Origin: Thermococcus sp. SY098
GTDB lineage: Archaea; Methanobacteriota_B; Thermococci; Thermococcales; Thermococcaceae
NCBI RefSeq assembly: GCF_035621495.1
Contig: NZ_CP141821.1
Location: 124,001-188,000, forward strand
Direction: 5' to 3'
DNA: 64,000 bases
Part shown: piece after piece, positions 54,403 through 63,548 of the stretch
Layout of the letters: each line of letters begins with the position of its first letter
Numbering within the stretch: the stretch's first letter is position 1
Notes under the pieces: model-generated
The model's input: only the letters and a program-made list of their open reading frames with translations
What the model was told of the DNA's origin: nothing
The model's database searches: none
Position numbers and translations under genes: made by a program

Positions 54403-54565
54403 AATTGTGGGCCGGCAACAGAGACACCCCGCTCATGGCTCACGGGGGCGGATGCACCGGCCCTATGGGCTCGGCGTGAGCACACTCCGCTCATTGAGCC
54501 CGAGTTCTTGCGGAGGCGGGTTCGACCGAGCCCACGAGGGTACGAATTGTACCCTCGCTGTCGGC
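54403..54565 (-). ncRNA. H/ACA guide RNA, two pseudouridylation hairpins
   Basis: A GC-rich island read on the minus strand. After a 9-bp hairpin (CGAGGGTAC/GTACCCTCG, 54535-54557), hairpin 1 has base stem GGGCTCGG/CCGAGCCC (54526-54533 with 54467-54474) followed at once by AUA (54464-54466); hairpin 2 has GGGCCGG/CCGGCCC (54457-54463 with 54409-54415) followed by ACA (54406-54408). Each has an internal pocket and an upper stem with ATGAGCGG on its 3' side, the kink-turn/K-loop position. TTAAAT (54588-54593) is centred 26 nt before 54565. The plus strand lacks the ACA placement. Confidence 0.8.
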
Positions 54566-54596
54566 ATTAATAATTGGGATGATTGAGATTTAACCT

Positions 54597-55466
54597 TTAT
54601 GCTGTGCTTATCAATATTACACCAATCACTGCCATCACTAAACCGGTCAGAATCTTGCTGTTTGGAGGCTCTCTTAGAATAAGAATAGCCAAGGTCGCTG
54701 AGATAATCGGATTTATTGCCGTAATTGGAGCTGCAATTGGAGAACCGACCAAGCTAACTGCCTTCACAAATGAATACTGTCCAATGAATAAGCCTAAAAA
54801 CGCTGCTCCTGCTAATGCTGTTAATTCTCTTTTTGTAATTGTTTTTATCTCGCTTTCATATTTCTTGACAAATACGCTAATCCCCAAAGCAGCAAACATC
54901 ATCCTAAGCCCAGCCAATGTAAAAGGTGAAATTTGAGCAGAGAGCCATTCCATGGTAATTATGGCAAAGCTCCACGATAACGGAGCTAAGAGAGCAAATA
55001 TAAATCCTTTCATATCTAAATGCTCCTCTATTTCCCCCTGCCGTACAATTATAATAGCGAGGACTATTAAAAATGCACCGAATATTATCTGTGGGCTGAT
55101 ATTTCTTCCGAGAAACAAATATGCCCATAAAATTGCCCAGAGAGGATAAGATGAAGTTATGGGCACCGTCCTTGAAACACCCATGATTTTCATAGCGTTA
55201 AAGAAAAAGTAATCTCCGATAACAAACCCGAACTGGGCAGAGACAAATGCAACCATAAGCTGGAGGGGTGTTAAGTTTAAAACTTCCTCCCAGTTTCCAT
55301 TAACCGTAAAGAAGATTGCATAGACAACGGCAATAATGTAGAGCCTAACTATATTTACCGTTATGGCACCTTTGTTTTTCATGCTTATTTTCAACAGTAT
55401 TGAGGAGACTCCCCACCCAAACGCTGACAGCAGTGACAATATTACTCCGAACATCAACGGATTCAT
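54597..55466 (-). CDS. EamA/DMT-family transporter
   Basis: Ten hydrophobic helices in two homologous halves of five, as in the drug/metabolite transporter EamA family. Both halves are seen: LLSAFGWGVSSILLKISMKNKG in the first and LLAPLSWSFAIITMEWLSAQ in the second. 289 aa. The start ATG 55466 lies about 26 nt after TTTTTAAGC, giving a leaderless transcript. Substrate unknown. Confidence 0.9.
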   Translation of the reverse strand: MNPLMFGVILSLLSAFGWGVSSILLKISMKNKGAITVNIVRLYIIAVVYAIFFTVNGNWEEVLNLTPLQLMVAFVSAQFGFVIGDYFFFNAMKIMGVSRTVPITSSYPLWAILWAYLFLGRNISPQIIFGAFLIVLAIIIVRQGEIEEHLDMKGFIFALLAPLSWSFAIITMEWLSAQISPFTLAGLRMMFAALGISVFVKKYESEIKTITKRELTALAGAAFLGLFIGQYSFVKAVSLVGSPIAAPITAINPIISATLAILILREPPNSKILTGLVMAVIGVILISTA

Positions 55467-55552
55467 GTGATCTCGTCTTCCACTTAGCTTAAAAACTTAA
55501 CGTTTCGACAAATATCATAAATGAATTTATAAGCATTTAAAGTTGAAAAGTT

Positions 55553-55612
55553 TCGGATGATGACCTCGGCAGAACTGAGCTCTGCAATGATGACGATCTT
55601 GAGTGCTGATAA
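55553..55612 (+). ncRNA. C/D box small RNA (2'-O-methylation guide)
   Basis: Perfect boxes: C ATGATGA (55557-55563), 11-nt guide CCTCGGCAGAA, D' CTGA (55575-55578), 8-nt spacer, C' ATGATGA (55587-55593), 12-nt guide CGATCTTGAGTG, D CTGA (55606-55609). TTTATAAG at 55526-55533 is centred about 26 nt upstream of the 5' end. Predicted targets are UUCUGCCGAGG (fifth base G) for D' and CACUCAAGAUCG (fifth base C) for D. Confidence 0.85.
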
Positions 55613-55621
55613 AATTTAAAA

Positions 55622-57421
55622 TCAGCGAACAAGGACGTTTATTCTCTTTGGGACAATATTTATGCCATATTCTCTTGAAACATCTTCCATAGCCTTCTTT
55701 ATTGTCCTAATAGCATCCTCTTTTATTTTATCGTCAGAAATTCCTGAAAATGTCCCAAATAATCCCCCAACTTCCTCTTTTGCAAAGCTGACTTCAAATA
55801 TAACTTCCACGTTTGAACCCGTGAAGTTCCAGTTCATCTTGAGCCACTTAAAAGTGACCCTTGGAAGCAATTTAAGGTCATTCTGGACTCTTGATTTCAA
55901 AGTTTCCATAGCAGGTTCAATACGGCTTTTGAGCAACGTTTGCTCTACATCTTTTTTCTTGTCTTCAGTTAGGAACGACAGCTCCTCAATACCTGCTTCT
56001 TTAAGAAGCTTTTCTACCTCTTTTTCTATTTCCGATTTTTTCTTGAGGATTTCTGCAGCTTTTGTACTTACTTGAGACTCCATGACACTCGATGGTTGTT
56101 GAGGCATTATACTTTCAACCTCTACCTTGTGCACCCATACATATTTCTTAAGAGCCTTCCCTATCTCCCGAGCATGCTTTTTAGCAAGAGCGGTCACAAA
56201 TGATTCGATCTGGATTCTGCTCATATTGGCTGCAGAAGCGTGAAGCTTTATGTTGATTTCGTGCTCTTTTCTTCCTTCGACCTCTACTTCCATCTTTTCA
56301 ACTCTAATCCCCGCATCTTCTATGTCCCTTAGAAGGGCCTTTGAATAGGCACTAAAGTACGTTCTGAATTCTGGATCGATTGTAAGAGATATCTTGGGAG
56401 TAACTTGAACTGTCGGTGGCTTTTTAAGTCGCCACAGCTCAACCTCCCCTCTTTCTTTTTCCTCCATGGTATCAACTTTCTCACCAGCTATTACGTTCAC
56501 CTTTACGGTTCTAATTATTGGCTTCAGTCCAGAAACTCTCCCTATAACAGGTATGTGCCTATTGGCAAAGAATAGAATCTTTCTTTTTGCAATTTCAATG
56601 CTCTTTTCGTCCCCGACATTTGCATTGAGTTGAATTGTTAAGTATACTACCCCAGTTCCAATTTCACCGCGAATTTCTACCTCATTAAGGACTGTATCGT
56701 TCATCTTCTTAATGTCATTGAGAAGAACTTTTGAGTACTCTTTGAATGCCTCTTCAAGAGCAGGTTTAAATGCTTCGCTTCCAATTATTTCAATCTTCAC
56801 CTTAAGCTCTTCTTTTTTAGCTACCTTTTGAGAAGCTGGTTTAGGAGCCTCTTTAGGAACTTTGACTGGCTTTTCCTCCAGGGGTTTTTCTATTATCTCG
56901 GGAACTTTTGCCTTTTTCACCTCTTTGACTTTCTCAATTTGAGGTGCAGGTTTTGTTCGCTCCTCCCTCTTAACTTTTTCTAAAACCTGTTCCAGGAGTT
57001 TCTCCTTTTCAAGAACTTCAGAAAACTCACTCTGCTTGGGAACTCCGAGGAATTCCTCAATGCCAATTTTAGGGGTTGCGCTATAGATCTCAATGTTGTC
57101 TGCAATAGACAGCTTAAGCGTTATCTCATCGAGGGTATATACATCGATGACCATTGGATTTGAAAGGAGCAACTTGAGAGCATCCAGTGCTTCCTTTCCG
57201 ATTACATCCCTATTCTCGATCAGAAACTTTCCATAAGCTGCGAGTATCTTTGAGTTGTCCGTTAATACCGTGAAATAGTATTTCTCATTAGAGTCCTTGG
57301 TAAATATTTTGATAAATGCCCCATTAGCATCAGCGAGGGCTTCACGGATAAGTGATACAAAGTCATCCTTGCTTGTGGACACAATATTTTCTTTAAACGG
57401 CTGCATTTTAGGTAGCTGCAT
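55622..57421 (-). CDS. Conserved hypothetical cytoplasmic protein, 599 aa
   Basis: Not recognised. Three parts: an N-terminal domain of ~130 residues (DDFVSLIREALADANGAFIK), a charged Glu/Lys/Pro linker (about 150-200), and a long C-terminal part with two similar segments (SKVLLNDIKKMNDTVLNEVEI and SKALLRDIEDAGIRVEKMEV), each a helix followed by beta strands, then a coiled-coil-like stretch. The repeats suggest internal duplication. No signal peptide or catalytic motif. Start ATG 57421 has GGTGGTGAA; a palindrome lies just upstream. Confidence 0.75.
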   Translation of the reverse strand: MQLPKMQPFKENIVSTSKDDFVSLIREALADANGAFIKIFTKDSNEKYYFTVLTDNSKILAAYGKFLIENRDVIGKEALDALKLLLSNPMVIDVYTLDEITLKLSIADNIEIYSATPKIGIEEFLGVPKQSEFSEVLEKEKLLEQVLEKVKREERTKPAPQIEKVKEVKKAKVPEIIEKPLEEKPVKVPKEAPKPASQKVAKKEELKVKIEIIGSEAFKPALEEAFKEYSKVLLNDIKKMNDTVLNEVEIRGEIGTGVVYLTIQLNANVGDEKSIEIAKRKILFFANRHIPVIGRVSGLKPIIRTVKVNVIAGEKVDTMEEKERGEVELWRLKKPPTVQVTPKISLTIDPEFRTYFSAYSKALLRDIEDAGIRVEKMEVEVEGRKEHEINIKLHASAANMSRIQIESFVTALAKKHAREIGKALKKYVWVHKVEVESIMPQQPSSVMESQVSTKAAEILKKKSEIEKEVEKLLKEAGIEELSFLTEDKKKDVEQTLLKSRIEPAMETLKSRVQNDLKLLPRVTFKWLKMNWNFTGSNVEVIFEVSFAKEEVGGLFGTFSGISDDKIKEDAIRTIKKAMEDVSREYGINIVPKRINVLVR

Positions 57422-57434
57422 ATTTCACCACCAC

Positions 57435-57452
57435 ATATACCATTAGGTATAT
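57435..57452. promoter_or_regulatory. Inverted repeat ATATACC-N4-GGTATAT upstream of the 599-aa protein
   Basis: Perfect 7-bp arms (57435-57441, 57446-57452) separated by ATTA, 14 bp from the start codon and overlapping the TATATATA promoter element. Position suits a repressor that blocks transcription. AT-rich sequence raises the chance of coincidence. Confidence 0.4.
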
Positions 57453-57545
57453 ATATCACTACTCTCCAAAAATCGTTGAAAGGGCATTCTTACTAAAATA
57501 CATCCACGCTAATATTTAAACATTATTGTATTAAAGGTGGGAAAA

Positions 57546-59009
57546 ATGAAGGTCCTCATACTTGGTGGAGGGGCAATCGGAAGAACTATCGCAGAAGCTT
57601 TGAAAGGGGAGTTTGATATCACAATTATTGAAAAAGATGAGCTACGAGCCAGGTCACTATCTGAAAGTGGCTTTCAAGTTGTTCACGGTGATTTTTCATA
57701 CACTGCCACTCTACTCAAGGCTCACATAGATAAGGCCGATTTAGCGATCATTACAACAATGGATGTTCCCACAATAAAGCGCACTATCCAAGTAATACGC
57801 TCAAACAATAAATCAATTCCTATTCTTACGATTCTTCCTGATGATGTAAGCCAGGAGGATATTGTGAATCAAATTAAGGAAGAATTTGAAACAGAGGTTA
57901 AAATAGACTACGCTGTATCTCCAAGAAAGGCTATCTCTAAGGTCGTTGTTGATATAGTTGAGATGTTTGGTGAAAAGAAGAATGCAAATCTTCTTGCTAA
58001 AAAACTCCAGCAGCTCAAACAAAAAGGAGACGGTCTTCTAATAGTTATGCACGATAATCCAGATCCAGACTCCATGGCAAGTGCGGCAGCATTAAAGACA
58101 ATAGCACAAAACTTTGGATTTAAAGTGCATATAGTGTATGGTGGAGAAATTACCCATCATGAAAATAAAGCCCTTTTAAATGTTCTTGGAGTTGACATGA
58201 GCAGAGTTTCAAGGGGTTCTTATGAGATTAAAAGATACCCCTTCATTGCTCTTATAGACTCCCAACCCAATGGGAATCTTACAATTCTTGAAGAGGATGA
58301 TTTCAAAAAGATTCAAATTATCATTGACCATCATCAAATTCTTCAGAGCCTTAAAGAAAAGCTGCCTCAAGATGCATTTGTTGATATACGACCCGAAGTC
58401 AACGCAACTTCCTCAATACTTGCCGAATACTTTAAGGCTCTTAATTTACCACTAAACGAAACTCTCTCCACAGGTTTGTTTTATGGTATTTATGTTGATA
58501 CAAAGAAGTTTTCAAAGCTCAGCCATGTTGACTTAAAAGCCATTGAATTTTTGGCAGAGAAGGTCAACTACGAACTGCTTGATAAAATCGAGCATCCGGA
58601 TATCTCAACAGAAACTGCTGAGATCCTCGCCAGAGCAATTCTTAACAGAAAAATATACAAGAATGTGGTCGTTTCGAACGTTGGATTTATAACGAATAGA
58701 GACGCTATAGCAGAATCTGCTGATTTCCTCCTAAGGCTTGAGGGGATAACTACAGTCCTTGTTTTTGGAATAGTTGATGATAGAATTGAGATATCCGCCA
58801 GGACAAGAGATGTGAGAATCAACATTGGAAAAGTCCTAAAGGATGCATTTGGCGAGATAGGTAGCGGTGGAGGTCATGCACAGTCTGGGGGGGCAAGGAT
58901 AAGTCTTGGGATATTTAAACTGGCAAAGGACAAGAGCTCCTTACTAAGACTTGCAGAAGAGGCTATAACAGAAAAATTCCTTGAAGCATTGGGGGTAAAA
59001 GAGGGCTGA
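57546..59009 (+). CDS. TrkA-N/DHH phosphoesterase fusion, 487 aa
   Basis: N-terminal Rossmann/TrkA_N domain (MKVLILGGGAIGRTIAEALKG) followed by a DHH phosphoesterase (VMHDNPDPDSMASAAAL, LIDSQP, IIIDHHQ) and DHHA1 domain (GSGGGHAQSGGARISLG). DHH enzymes of this architecture cleave cyclic dinucleotides or short oligonucleotides; an archaeal c-di-AMP or pApA phosphodiesterase role is likely but not proved. Start ATG 57546 after GGTGGGAAAA. Monocistronic. Confidence 0.87.
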   Translation: MKVLILGGGAIGRTIAEALKGEFDITIIEKDELRARSLSESGFQVVHGDFSYTATLLKAHIDKADLAIITTMDVPTIKRTIQVIRSNNKSIPILTILPDDVSQEDIVNQIKEEFETEVKIDYAVSPRKAISKVVVDIVEMFGEKKNANLLAKKLQQLKQKGDGLLIVMHDNPDPDSMASAAALKTIAQNFGFKVHIVYGGEITHHENKALLNVLGVDMSRVSRGSYEIKRYPFIALIDSQPNGNLTILEEDDFKKIQIIIDHHQILQSLKEKLPQDAFVDIRPEVNATSSILAEYFKALNLPLNETLSTGLFYGIYVDTKKFSKLSHVDLKAIEFLAEKVNYELLDKIEHPDISTETAEILARAILNRKIYKNVVVSNVGFITNRDAIAESADFLLRLEGITTVLVFGIVDDRIEISARTRDVRINIGKVLKDAFGEIGSGGGHAQSGGARISLGIFKLAKDKSSLLRLAEEAITEKFLEALGVKEG

Positions 59010-59014
59010 AAAGA

Positions 59015-59224
59015 TCACTCCTCCTTGGCTTTAACCAAAATGATGTCCCCAATCGCGGTGACCCTGTCGTATGGAATTCCGACTTTCTCGCCGGGTAATC
59101 CAAGGGCTAAAACTTTTCCATGCCCTCTGTCGATGTCAATCAAGACCTCGTCAACATAGCCAACGTAGTATCCTTTGGTGTTGTATATCTGCTTTCCATA
59201 AAGTTTTGACAGCCTCATTACCAT
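59015..59224 (-). CDS. PRC-barrel domain protein, 69 aa
   Basis: Single PRC-barrel: RLSKLYGKQIYNTKGYYVGY, then VDEVLIDIDRGHGKVLALGL and GIPYDRVTAIGDIILV. These small beta barrels bind partners in cell division or RNA processing in archaea. Start ATG 59224 is preceded by GGTGGTTGGG; a longer frame to 59296 is inside the upstream membrane gene. It follows that gene closely. Confidence 0.85.
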   Translation of the reverse strand: MVMRLSKLYGKQIYNTKGYYVGYVDEVLIDIDRGHGKVLALGLPGEKVGIPYDRVTAIGDIILVKAKEE

Positions 59225-59258
59225 CCCAACCACCACATCTAAGTTCTTTTTTCTGCTT

Positions 59259-59783
59259 TTAAATTTTCTTCTTAGCTGTCTGAGCACTTTCAACAAATGC
59301 TTTGAACATACTCATTAAGAGACTTATTCCTGCTCCCACAACACCGACAAGAACAATGCTCATCACCGAGCCTTCAATCTTGTACATTTCAACATTCCTG
59401 AACAGAATGGCTGCAAGGATGAACCCTCCAAAATACGCAAAAGGAGTAACTGCTATATCTAAGGTGCTTGTTGATTCCACGATCCACATCACAAAGACAA
59501 CCAAAGCTAAAAAAGCAAAAGCGTAGGATACTTTGAAAGGAAAACTAATCCACAGGAGATGAAGGACAGTAGTTATCAAAAATCCCAATATGAATGCATA
59601 TCCGCTGGCGTTAATATTCCCTTTAACCATGCCAAAAATACCGCCCAGTATTAAACCTCCAAGATAAAGAGGCATGAGTTTTTCCATGGCTGTATATGAA
59701 GGATACACCATGACTACCAGAAAAAAGCTTAAGGTAATGCCCAGCCCTCCAAAGCCAAGTATGCTCATAATTTCTTTCTTCAT
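59259..59783 (-). CDS. Integral membrane protein, 174 aa
   Basis: Five or six hydrophobic helices with small loops ([35 protein letters not shown], and so on) and a basic end AQTAKKKI. It overlaps ribK by 4 bp and precedes the PRC-barrel gene, so the whole set from translin to PRC-barrel is probably one transcript. No family recognised. Confidence 0.78.
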   Translation of the reverse strand: MKKEIMSILGFGGLGITLSFFLVVMVYPSYTAMEKLMPLYLGGLILGGIFGMVKGNINASGYAFILGFLITTVLHLLWISFPFKVSYAFAFLALVVFVMWIVESTSTLDIAVTPFAYFGGFILAAILFRNVEMYKIEGSVMSIVLVGVVGAGISLLMSMFKAFVESAQTAKKKI

Positions 59784-60415
59784 CTTATCACCTTCAGCTT
59801 TATTCTTGAGCCATCTTTTAAGTTAAGTTCCCTCCTTAAGTAAACGGGTGCTATAACCTCGGCGATTCTTGGGGGGTGTATGGTTCTTGAGGGTATCACT
59901 ATGGCACCTTCAATTCCGTTTATTTTAACTCTATAAGCTCTAACATCCCCAAAAGTCCTTCCATTCTTAACAAAGCCTGGGATCAGTATTGGTTTGACGT
60001 TGCATAGTGCATCAAAAATAGTCTTTGGAAAAATTATCTTTATGTTGAGTGTGCCGGGATATGGTTCAAATCCAAGATACTCCTCAATTAGGGGGGCATA
60101 CTGTCTCACATAGTATGCTCCTTCTCCAAGTCCCGAAATAACTTCTCCAATTATCACCCCTTGATATAAAACATTCGAGAGTTGTTCATAAAGCTCTTCC
60201 AGATACATCAGAGCTTTGTCAGTCAGCTCGATGCAGGTTTTCTTTCCTTCAACTGTGCGCGTTATATACCCTTCTTTTTCAAGCTCATCAAGCCATCTTA
60301 AAACAGTTTGGGGAGAAACCTCGAGCTCCTTTGATAGCTCTCTAAGAGTAATTTTAGCCTTCTCACCAATTGCACCGTTTTTTGCAATCTGTAGGATTAA
60401 TTTAAGCTTTTTCAT
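59780..60415 (-). CDS. ribK: CTP-dependent riboflavin kinase with winged-helix domain
   Basis: Archaeal riboflavin kinase (RibK) phosphorylates riboflavin to FMN with CTP. N-terminal winged helix ([38 protein letters not shown]), then the kinase barrel ([33 protein letters not shown]) and [17 protein letters not shown]. The HTH may allow FMN-dependent regulation. Start ATG 60415 (MKKLKLILQ) behind GGGTGCTGGGA; it overlaps endonuclease V by 14 bp. Confidence 0.92.
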   Translation of the reverse strand: MKKLKLILQIAKNGAIGEKAKITLRELSKELEVSPQTVLRWLDELEKEGYITRTVEGKKTCIELTDKALMYLEELYEQLSNVLYQGVIIGEVISGLGEGAYYVRQYAPLIEEYLGFEPYPGTLNIKIIFPKTIFDALCNVKPILIPGFVKNGRTFGDVRAYRVKINGIEGAIVIPSRTIHPPRIAEVIAPVYLRRELNLKDGSRIKLKVIR

Positions 60416-60983
60416 TCCCAGCACCCTTTGAAAGTTTATCTGCAATTTTAAGCGGCTTGGGGTAGCCGTTCTCATTTACCCTTTCTACAATTTTTGCTGC
60501 AGAGTTCAAATCAATTAAATTTCCAACGCTTACATAAGCTTTTCCCACTTTCACAAGAGAACCCTCTGGATAACCTCTTAAAGGCTTCTTAGCAACTCCA
60601 ATCGTTGGTTTTTTAAGCAGCAAACCAATGTGAGATGCCAAACCGTAGCCCCTTGGATGAGCTTTGCCGTGTCCCTCAACTAAGAGAACATCAAAGCTTT
60701 CTCCTTTGAGTGTTAACAGAATAGGTCTTGTTTCCCTCAAAAAGAAAAATGTTGGGATATATGGAAAATCAACGTTAGTCTCAATGACTTTAGCTTTCAA
60801 AATCTCACATGGGGGAAAAGAACACAAAACAAAAGCCGCTTTTGCCTTGTCTTTTTTATATGAAACATCAACTGCACCAATTGTTTTAATTTGCGAAATA
60901 TCCAATGGTTTTTCAACTATCCTTTTGCTGAGCTTTCTCTGCACTTCAGCAATCTTTTTAAAGTTCACATTAGCCTTGCTCAT
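60402..60983 (-). CDS. nfi: Endonuclease V
   Basis: DNA repair nuclease that nicks near deoxyinosine. Motifs in order: [14 protein letters not shown] (metal Asp), [15 protein letters not shown] (PYxP strand-separating wedge, Glu), [24 protein letters not shown] and the region [11 protein letters not shown]. 193 aa. The usual Asp of VDGHG is Glu here (VEGHG); I believe related archaeal enzymes show the same, so activity is likely retained. It overlaps the translin gene by 4 bp. Confidence 0.93.
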   Translation of the reverse strand: MSKANVNFKKIAEVQRKLSKRIVEKPLDISQIKTIGAVDVSYKKDKAKAAFVLCSFPPCEILKAKVIETNVDFPYIPTFFFLRETRPILLTLKGESFDVLLVEGHGKAHPRGYGLASHIGLLLKKPTIGVAKKPLRGYPEGSLVKVGKAYVSVGNLIDLNSAAKIVERVNENGYPKPLKIADKLSKGAGNEKA

Positions 60984-61597
60984 CCTTTCAAAGCCTCTTC
61001 GAGTTTTTCCTCTAAAGCTTTGCTTATCTTTGCTCTCGTTAGGTCTTCAAGAGTACGCTCAAGAATATAGCGCGCTTGATCCTGCTTCTGTCTTATATTA
61101 ACCAATCCCTTTGGATATTCAAGAGTCATGAGTTCTTCATAAACACTCTCCATGAAATGATAGACTTCCTCTGCTTTTGCAATGTCCCCATTCATGAGCA
61201 GAATTAGGAAATATCTCCTCAGCTCACCAATGAAATCTCCAATGCCTAAGACATAATCTGCCCCTGGAATTTCAAGTTCTTCTGGGGAAGGGAAGTCTTG
61301 GTCTTTCAGATAGCTGTAAAAGAGCATTGCTTCCACAAATTCCTGATGTGCATTTTGAACATAACCCGCAAAATACAAATCTTGGTGGTTTTTGAGCATC
61401 TTCTTAAGGTGTTTAACTAATTCCTGAGCTTTATTGAGTCTTTCCTCAGCCAACTCGAAATCTCCCCTATGAAGAGCCTTTATTGCATCACCGCTTAAAC
61501 GAACAATATCTCTTGTTGTTTTTAGAGCTTCCTCTCTAAGGGCATCTTTTTCATCAAGAACCTCTCTGATTTTGGTTATTATCTCTGCAATTTTCAT
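60980..61597 (-). CDS. Translin family protein
   Basis: All-helical protein resembling translin, a single-stranded nucleic-acid binding/RNase fold: [36 protein letters not shown] and [20 protein letters not shown] with acidic residues in the usual places. Start ATG 61597 behind GGTGAAG (a second ATG directly before, 61600). First gene of the operon translin, endonuclease V, ribK, membrane protein, PRC-barrel. 205 aa. Confidence 0.87.
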   Translation of the reverse strand: MKIAEIITKIREVLDEKDALREEALKTTRDIVRLSGDAIKALHRGDFELAEERLNKAQELVKHLKKMLKNHQDLYFAGYVQNAHQEFVEAMLFYSYLKDQDFPSPEELEIPGADYVLGIGDFIGELRRYFLILLMNGDIAKAEEVYHFMESVYEELMTLEYPKGLVNIRQKQDQARYILERTLEDLTRAKISKALEEKLEEALKG

Positions 61598-61626
61598 CAT
61601 CTTCACCAAAACTTGTTAGAGGAAAA

Positions 61627-61637
61627 AACTTAAAAAA
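61627..61637 (-). terminator. T-run terminator of the second H/ACA RNA
   Basis: On the minus strand TTTTTTAAGTTTTTTCC follows the AUA box directly, a typical archaeal termination tract. Confidence 0.5.
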
Positions 61638-61795
61638 TATGGGCTTGGCATATCCCACCGCCTTCATCGTCAGCCGTTGTCGGCTTTCCTCGAGCGGCCC
61701 CGGAGGCCAAGCCCTGTCTGCCCGGCATCGTCCCTCGCGCTCATAGCTGCCCAAACGCTCACGCGGTCGGGCCACCGGGCAGGGTCGGATGTCCA
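61635..61795 (-). ncRNA. H/ACA guide RNA, two pseudouridylation hairpins
   Basis: Second GC-rich island on the minus strand. Hairpin 1: base stem CTGCCCGG/CCGGGCAG (61775-61782 with 61718-61725) followed at once by ACA (61715-61717), kink-turn in GCTATGAGCGCG. Hairpin 2: base stem GGGCTTGG/CCAAGCCC (61707-61714 with 61641-61648) followed by AUA (61638-61640), apical stem AGCCG-ACAA-CGGCT. Then a T-run TTTTTT ends the gene. TTAAAATT (61816-61823) is centred 26 nt before 61795. Same two-hairpin plan as the RNA at 54403-54565. Confidence 0.85.
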
Positions 61796-61881
61796 CTATT
61801 TTTATCTCCGCCATGAATTTTAAGGATTTTCTCTATTTAATAACTTTCAGTTATATTCTATGCATAAAGATATGCCGAAAA

Positions 61882-61890
61882 ATATATAAA
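61882..61890 (+). promoter_or_regulatory. TATA box of S-adenosylmethionine synthetase gene
   Basis: ATATATAAA about 50 bp before ATG 61935, allowing a leader of about 20 nt with GGTGA at 61925-61929. Confidence 0.65.
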
Positions 61891-61934
61891 CGGACTTTCA
61901 GAGCTATGCATGAAAAGCTTCACAGGTGATGCTC

Positions 61935-63152
61935 ATGGCAGAGAAAAAGAGGAATATAGTTGTGGAAGAGCTCATTAGGACTCCAGTAGAGATGCAGAAG
62001 GTTGAATTAGTTGAAAGAAAGGGAATTGGACATCCGGACAGCATAGCCGACGGTATAGCTGAAGCGGTAAGCAGGGCTCTTTCAAGAGAGTACATCAAAA
62101 GATACGGAATTATACTCCACCACAACACCGACCAAGTTGAAGTTGTAGGCGGTAGGGCTTATCCAAGGTTTGGTGGCGGAGAGGTCATAAAGCCAATATA
62201 TATCCTTCTCTCAGGTAGAGCCGTTGAGTTCATTGATAGGGAAATGTTTCCAGTCCATGAAGTTGCCATAAAGGCTGCAAAAGAGTATCTGAGAAAAGCT
62301 GTTAGACACTTGAACGTTGAGGAACACGTTGTTATTGATTCAAGAATTGGTCAGGGAAGCGTCGATTTGGTAAGCGTATTTAACAAAGCAAAAGAAAATC
62401 CAATCCCTCTTGCCAATGATACTTCATTTGGAGTTGGATATGCTCCTCTTAGTGAGACAGAGAAGATCGTCCTTGAGACCGAGAAGCTCTTGAACAGTCC
62501 AGAATTCAAAAAGAAGTGGCCGGCTGTTGGTGAAGACATCAAAGTTATGGGCCTCAGAAAGGGAGATGAGATAGACCTTACCATTGCCGCCGCTATTGTT
62601 GACAGCGAAGTTGCCAACCCAAAGGAGTACATGGAAGTTAAACAGGGAATTTATGACGCTGTTAAGGAGTTGGTTGAAGAACATACAAGCAGAAAGGTCA
62701 ACATTTATGTGAACACCGCAGATGATCCAGAAAAGGACATATACTACATAACTGTCACCGGAACATCAGCTGAAGCTGGCGATGATGGCTCAGTTGGCAG
62801 AGGTAACAGGGTTAATGGGTTGATTACTCCAAACAGGCACATGAGCATGGAGGCTGCCGCAGGAAAGAACCCAGTCAGTCACGTTGGTAAGATTTACAAC
62901 CTCCTTGCAATGCTGGTTGCAAATGACATTGCCAAACAGATTGAAGGAGTTCAGGAGGTTTATGTCAGAATTCTCAGCCAGATTGGAAAGCCAATCGATG
63001 AACCCTTAGTTGCAAGCATACAGATAATTCCAAAGCAGGGCTACAAGGTCGAGAGCTTTGAGAAGGATGCATATGAAATTGCAGATGAATGGTTGGCAAA
63101 CATAACAAAAATACAAAGGATGATCATAGAGGACAAGCTGAATGTTTTCTGA
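61935..63152 (+). CDS. mat: Archaeal S-adenosylmethionine synthetase
   Basis: Makes S-adenosylmethionine from methionine and ATP; archaeal family, distinct from bacterial MetK. Seen: [79 protein letters not shown] and [11 protein letters not shown]. 405 aa, complete. The start is ATG 61935 ([13 protein letters not shown]), five bases after GGTGA; GTG 61926 and ATG 61929 lie upstream in frame. No unusual features. Confidence 0.97.
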   Translation: MAEKKRNIVVEELIRTPVEMQKVELVERKGIGHPDSIADGIAEAVSRALSREYIKRYGIILHHNTDQVEVVGGRAYPRFGGGEVIKPIYILLSGRAVEFIDREMFPVHEVAIKAAKEYLRKAVRHLNVEEHVVIDSRIGQGSVDLVSVFNKAKENPIPLANDTSFGVGYAPLSETEKIVLETEKLLNSPEFKKKWPAVGEDIKVMGLRKGDEIDLTIAAAIVDSEVANPKEYMEVKQGIYDAVKELVEEHTSRKVNIYVNTADDPEKDIYYITVTGTSAEAGDDGSVGRGNRVNGLITPNRHMSMEAAAGKNPVSHVGKIYNLLAMLVANDIAKQIEGVQEVYVRILSQIGKPIDEPLVASIQIIPKQGYKVESFEKDAYEIADEWLANITKIQRMIIEDKLNVF

Positions 63153-63190
63153 CTTCCTCTTGACCTTTTAATCTTTGAATAGCAAAATTT

Positions 63191-63412
63191 TCAAACAGCT
63201 GGAGCTCGACCATTCTGCTTGAGGATTCTTAAAAGCTTGGCTTCTTGAGCTAATGCCATAGCCTTCTCTCTCTTAACAACAGCAAGCTTTTTTGAAACAC
63301 CAACTTTTCTTTGGTACATCATCCTAACAAGCTTGGCTTCTTCAAGCATGAGCAACTCTTTATGTTTCTTGACAACTTCCAATTTTTTCTGAATTAACCT
63401 CAAATTCTCCAT
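63191..63412 (-). CDS. Small basic coiled-coil protein, 73 aa
   Basis: Almost entirely helical, with regularly spaced Leu/Val and many Lys/Arg (LRLIQKKLEVVKKHKELLML, KKLAVVKREKAMALAQEAKL). Two similar halves suggest a helical hairpin. Such small basic proteins may bind nucleic acid or ribosomes, but this is a guess from charge. Start ATG 63412 follows GGTGAACC. No family recognised. Confidence 0.65.
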   Translation of the reverse strand: MENLRLIQKKLEVVKKHKELLMLEEAKLVRMMYQRKVGVSKKLAVVKREKAMALAQEAKLLRILKQNGRAPAV

Positions 63413-63548
63413 AACGGTTCACCTGAAAATCTATTATTCACTCCCCCCTTAAAAAACTTTCGTTTAATACCTAAGTTTACTTCGACAATCAACTTAAATA
63501 AACCATATCTTTAAAAAGCTGAAGGTTAAATTAATTTCAGGTGAGAAA

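Noticed and set aside
54500-54530. tRNA-like GCGGGTTCGACCGAG on the plus strand
   Set aside because: Resembles a tRNA T-arm, but no acceptor stem, anticodon arm or CCA end can be built around it; it is part of the H/ACA hairpin read on the other strand.
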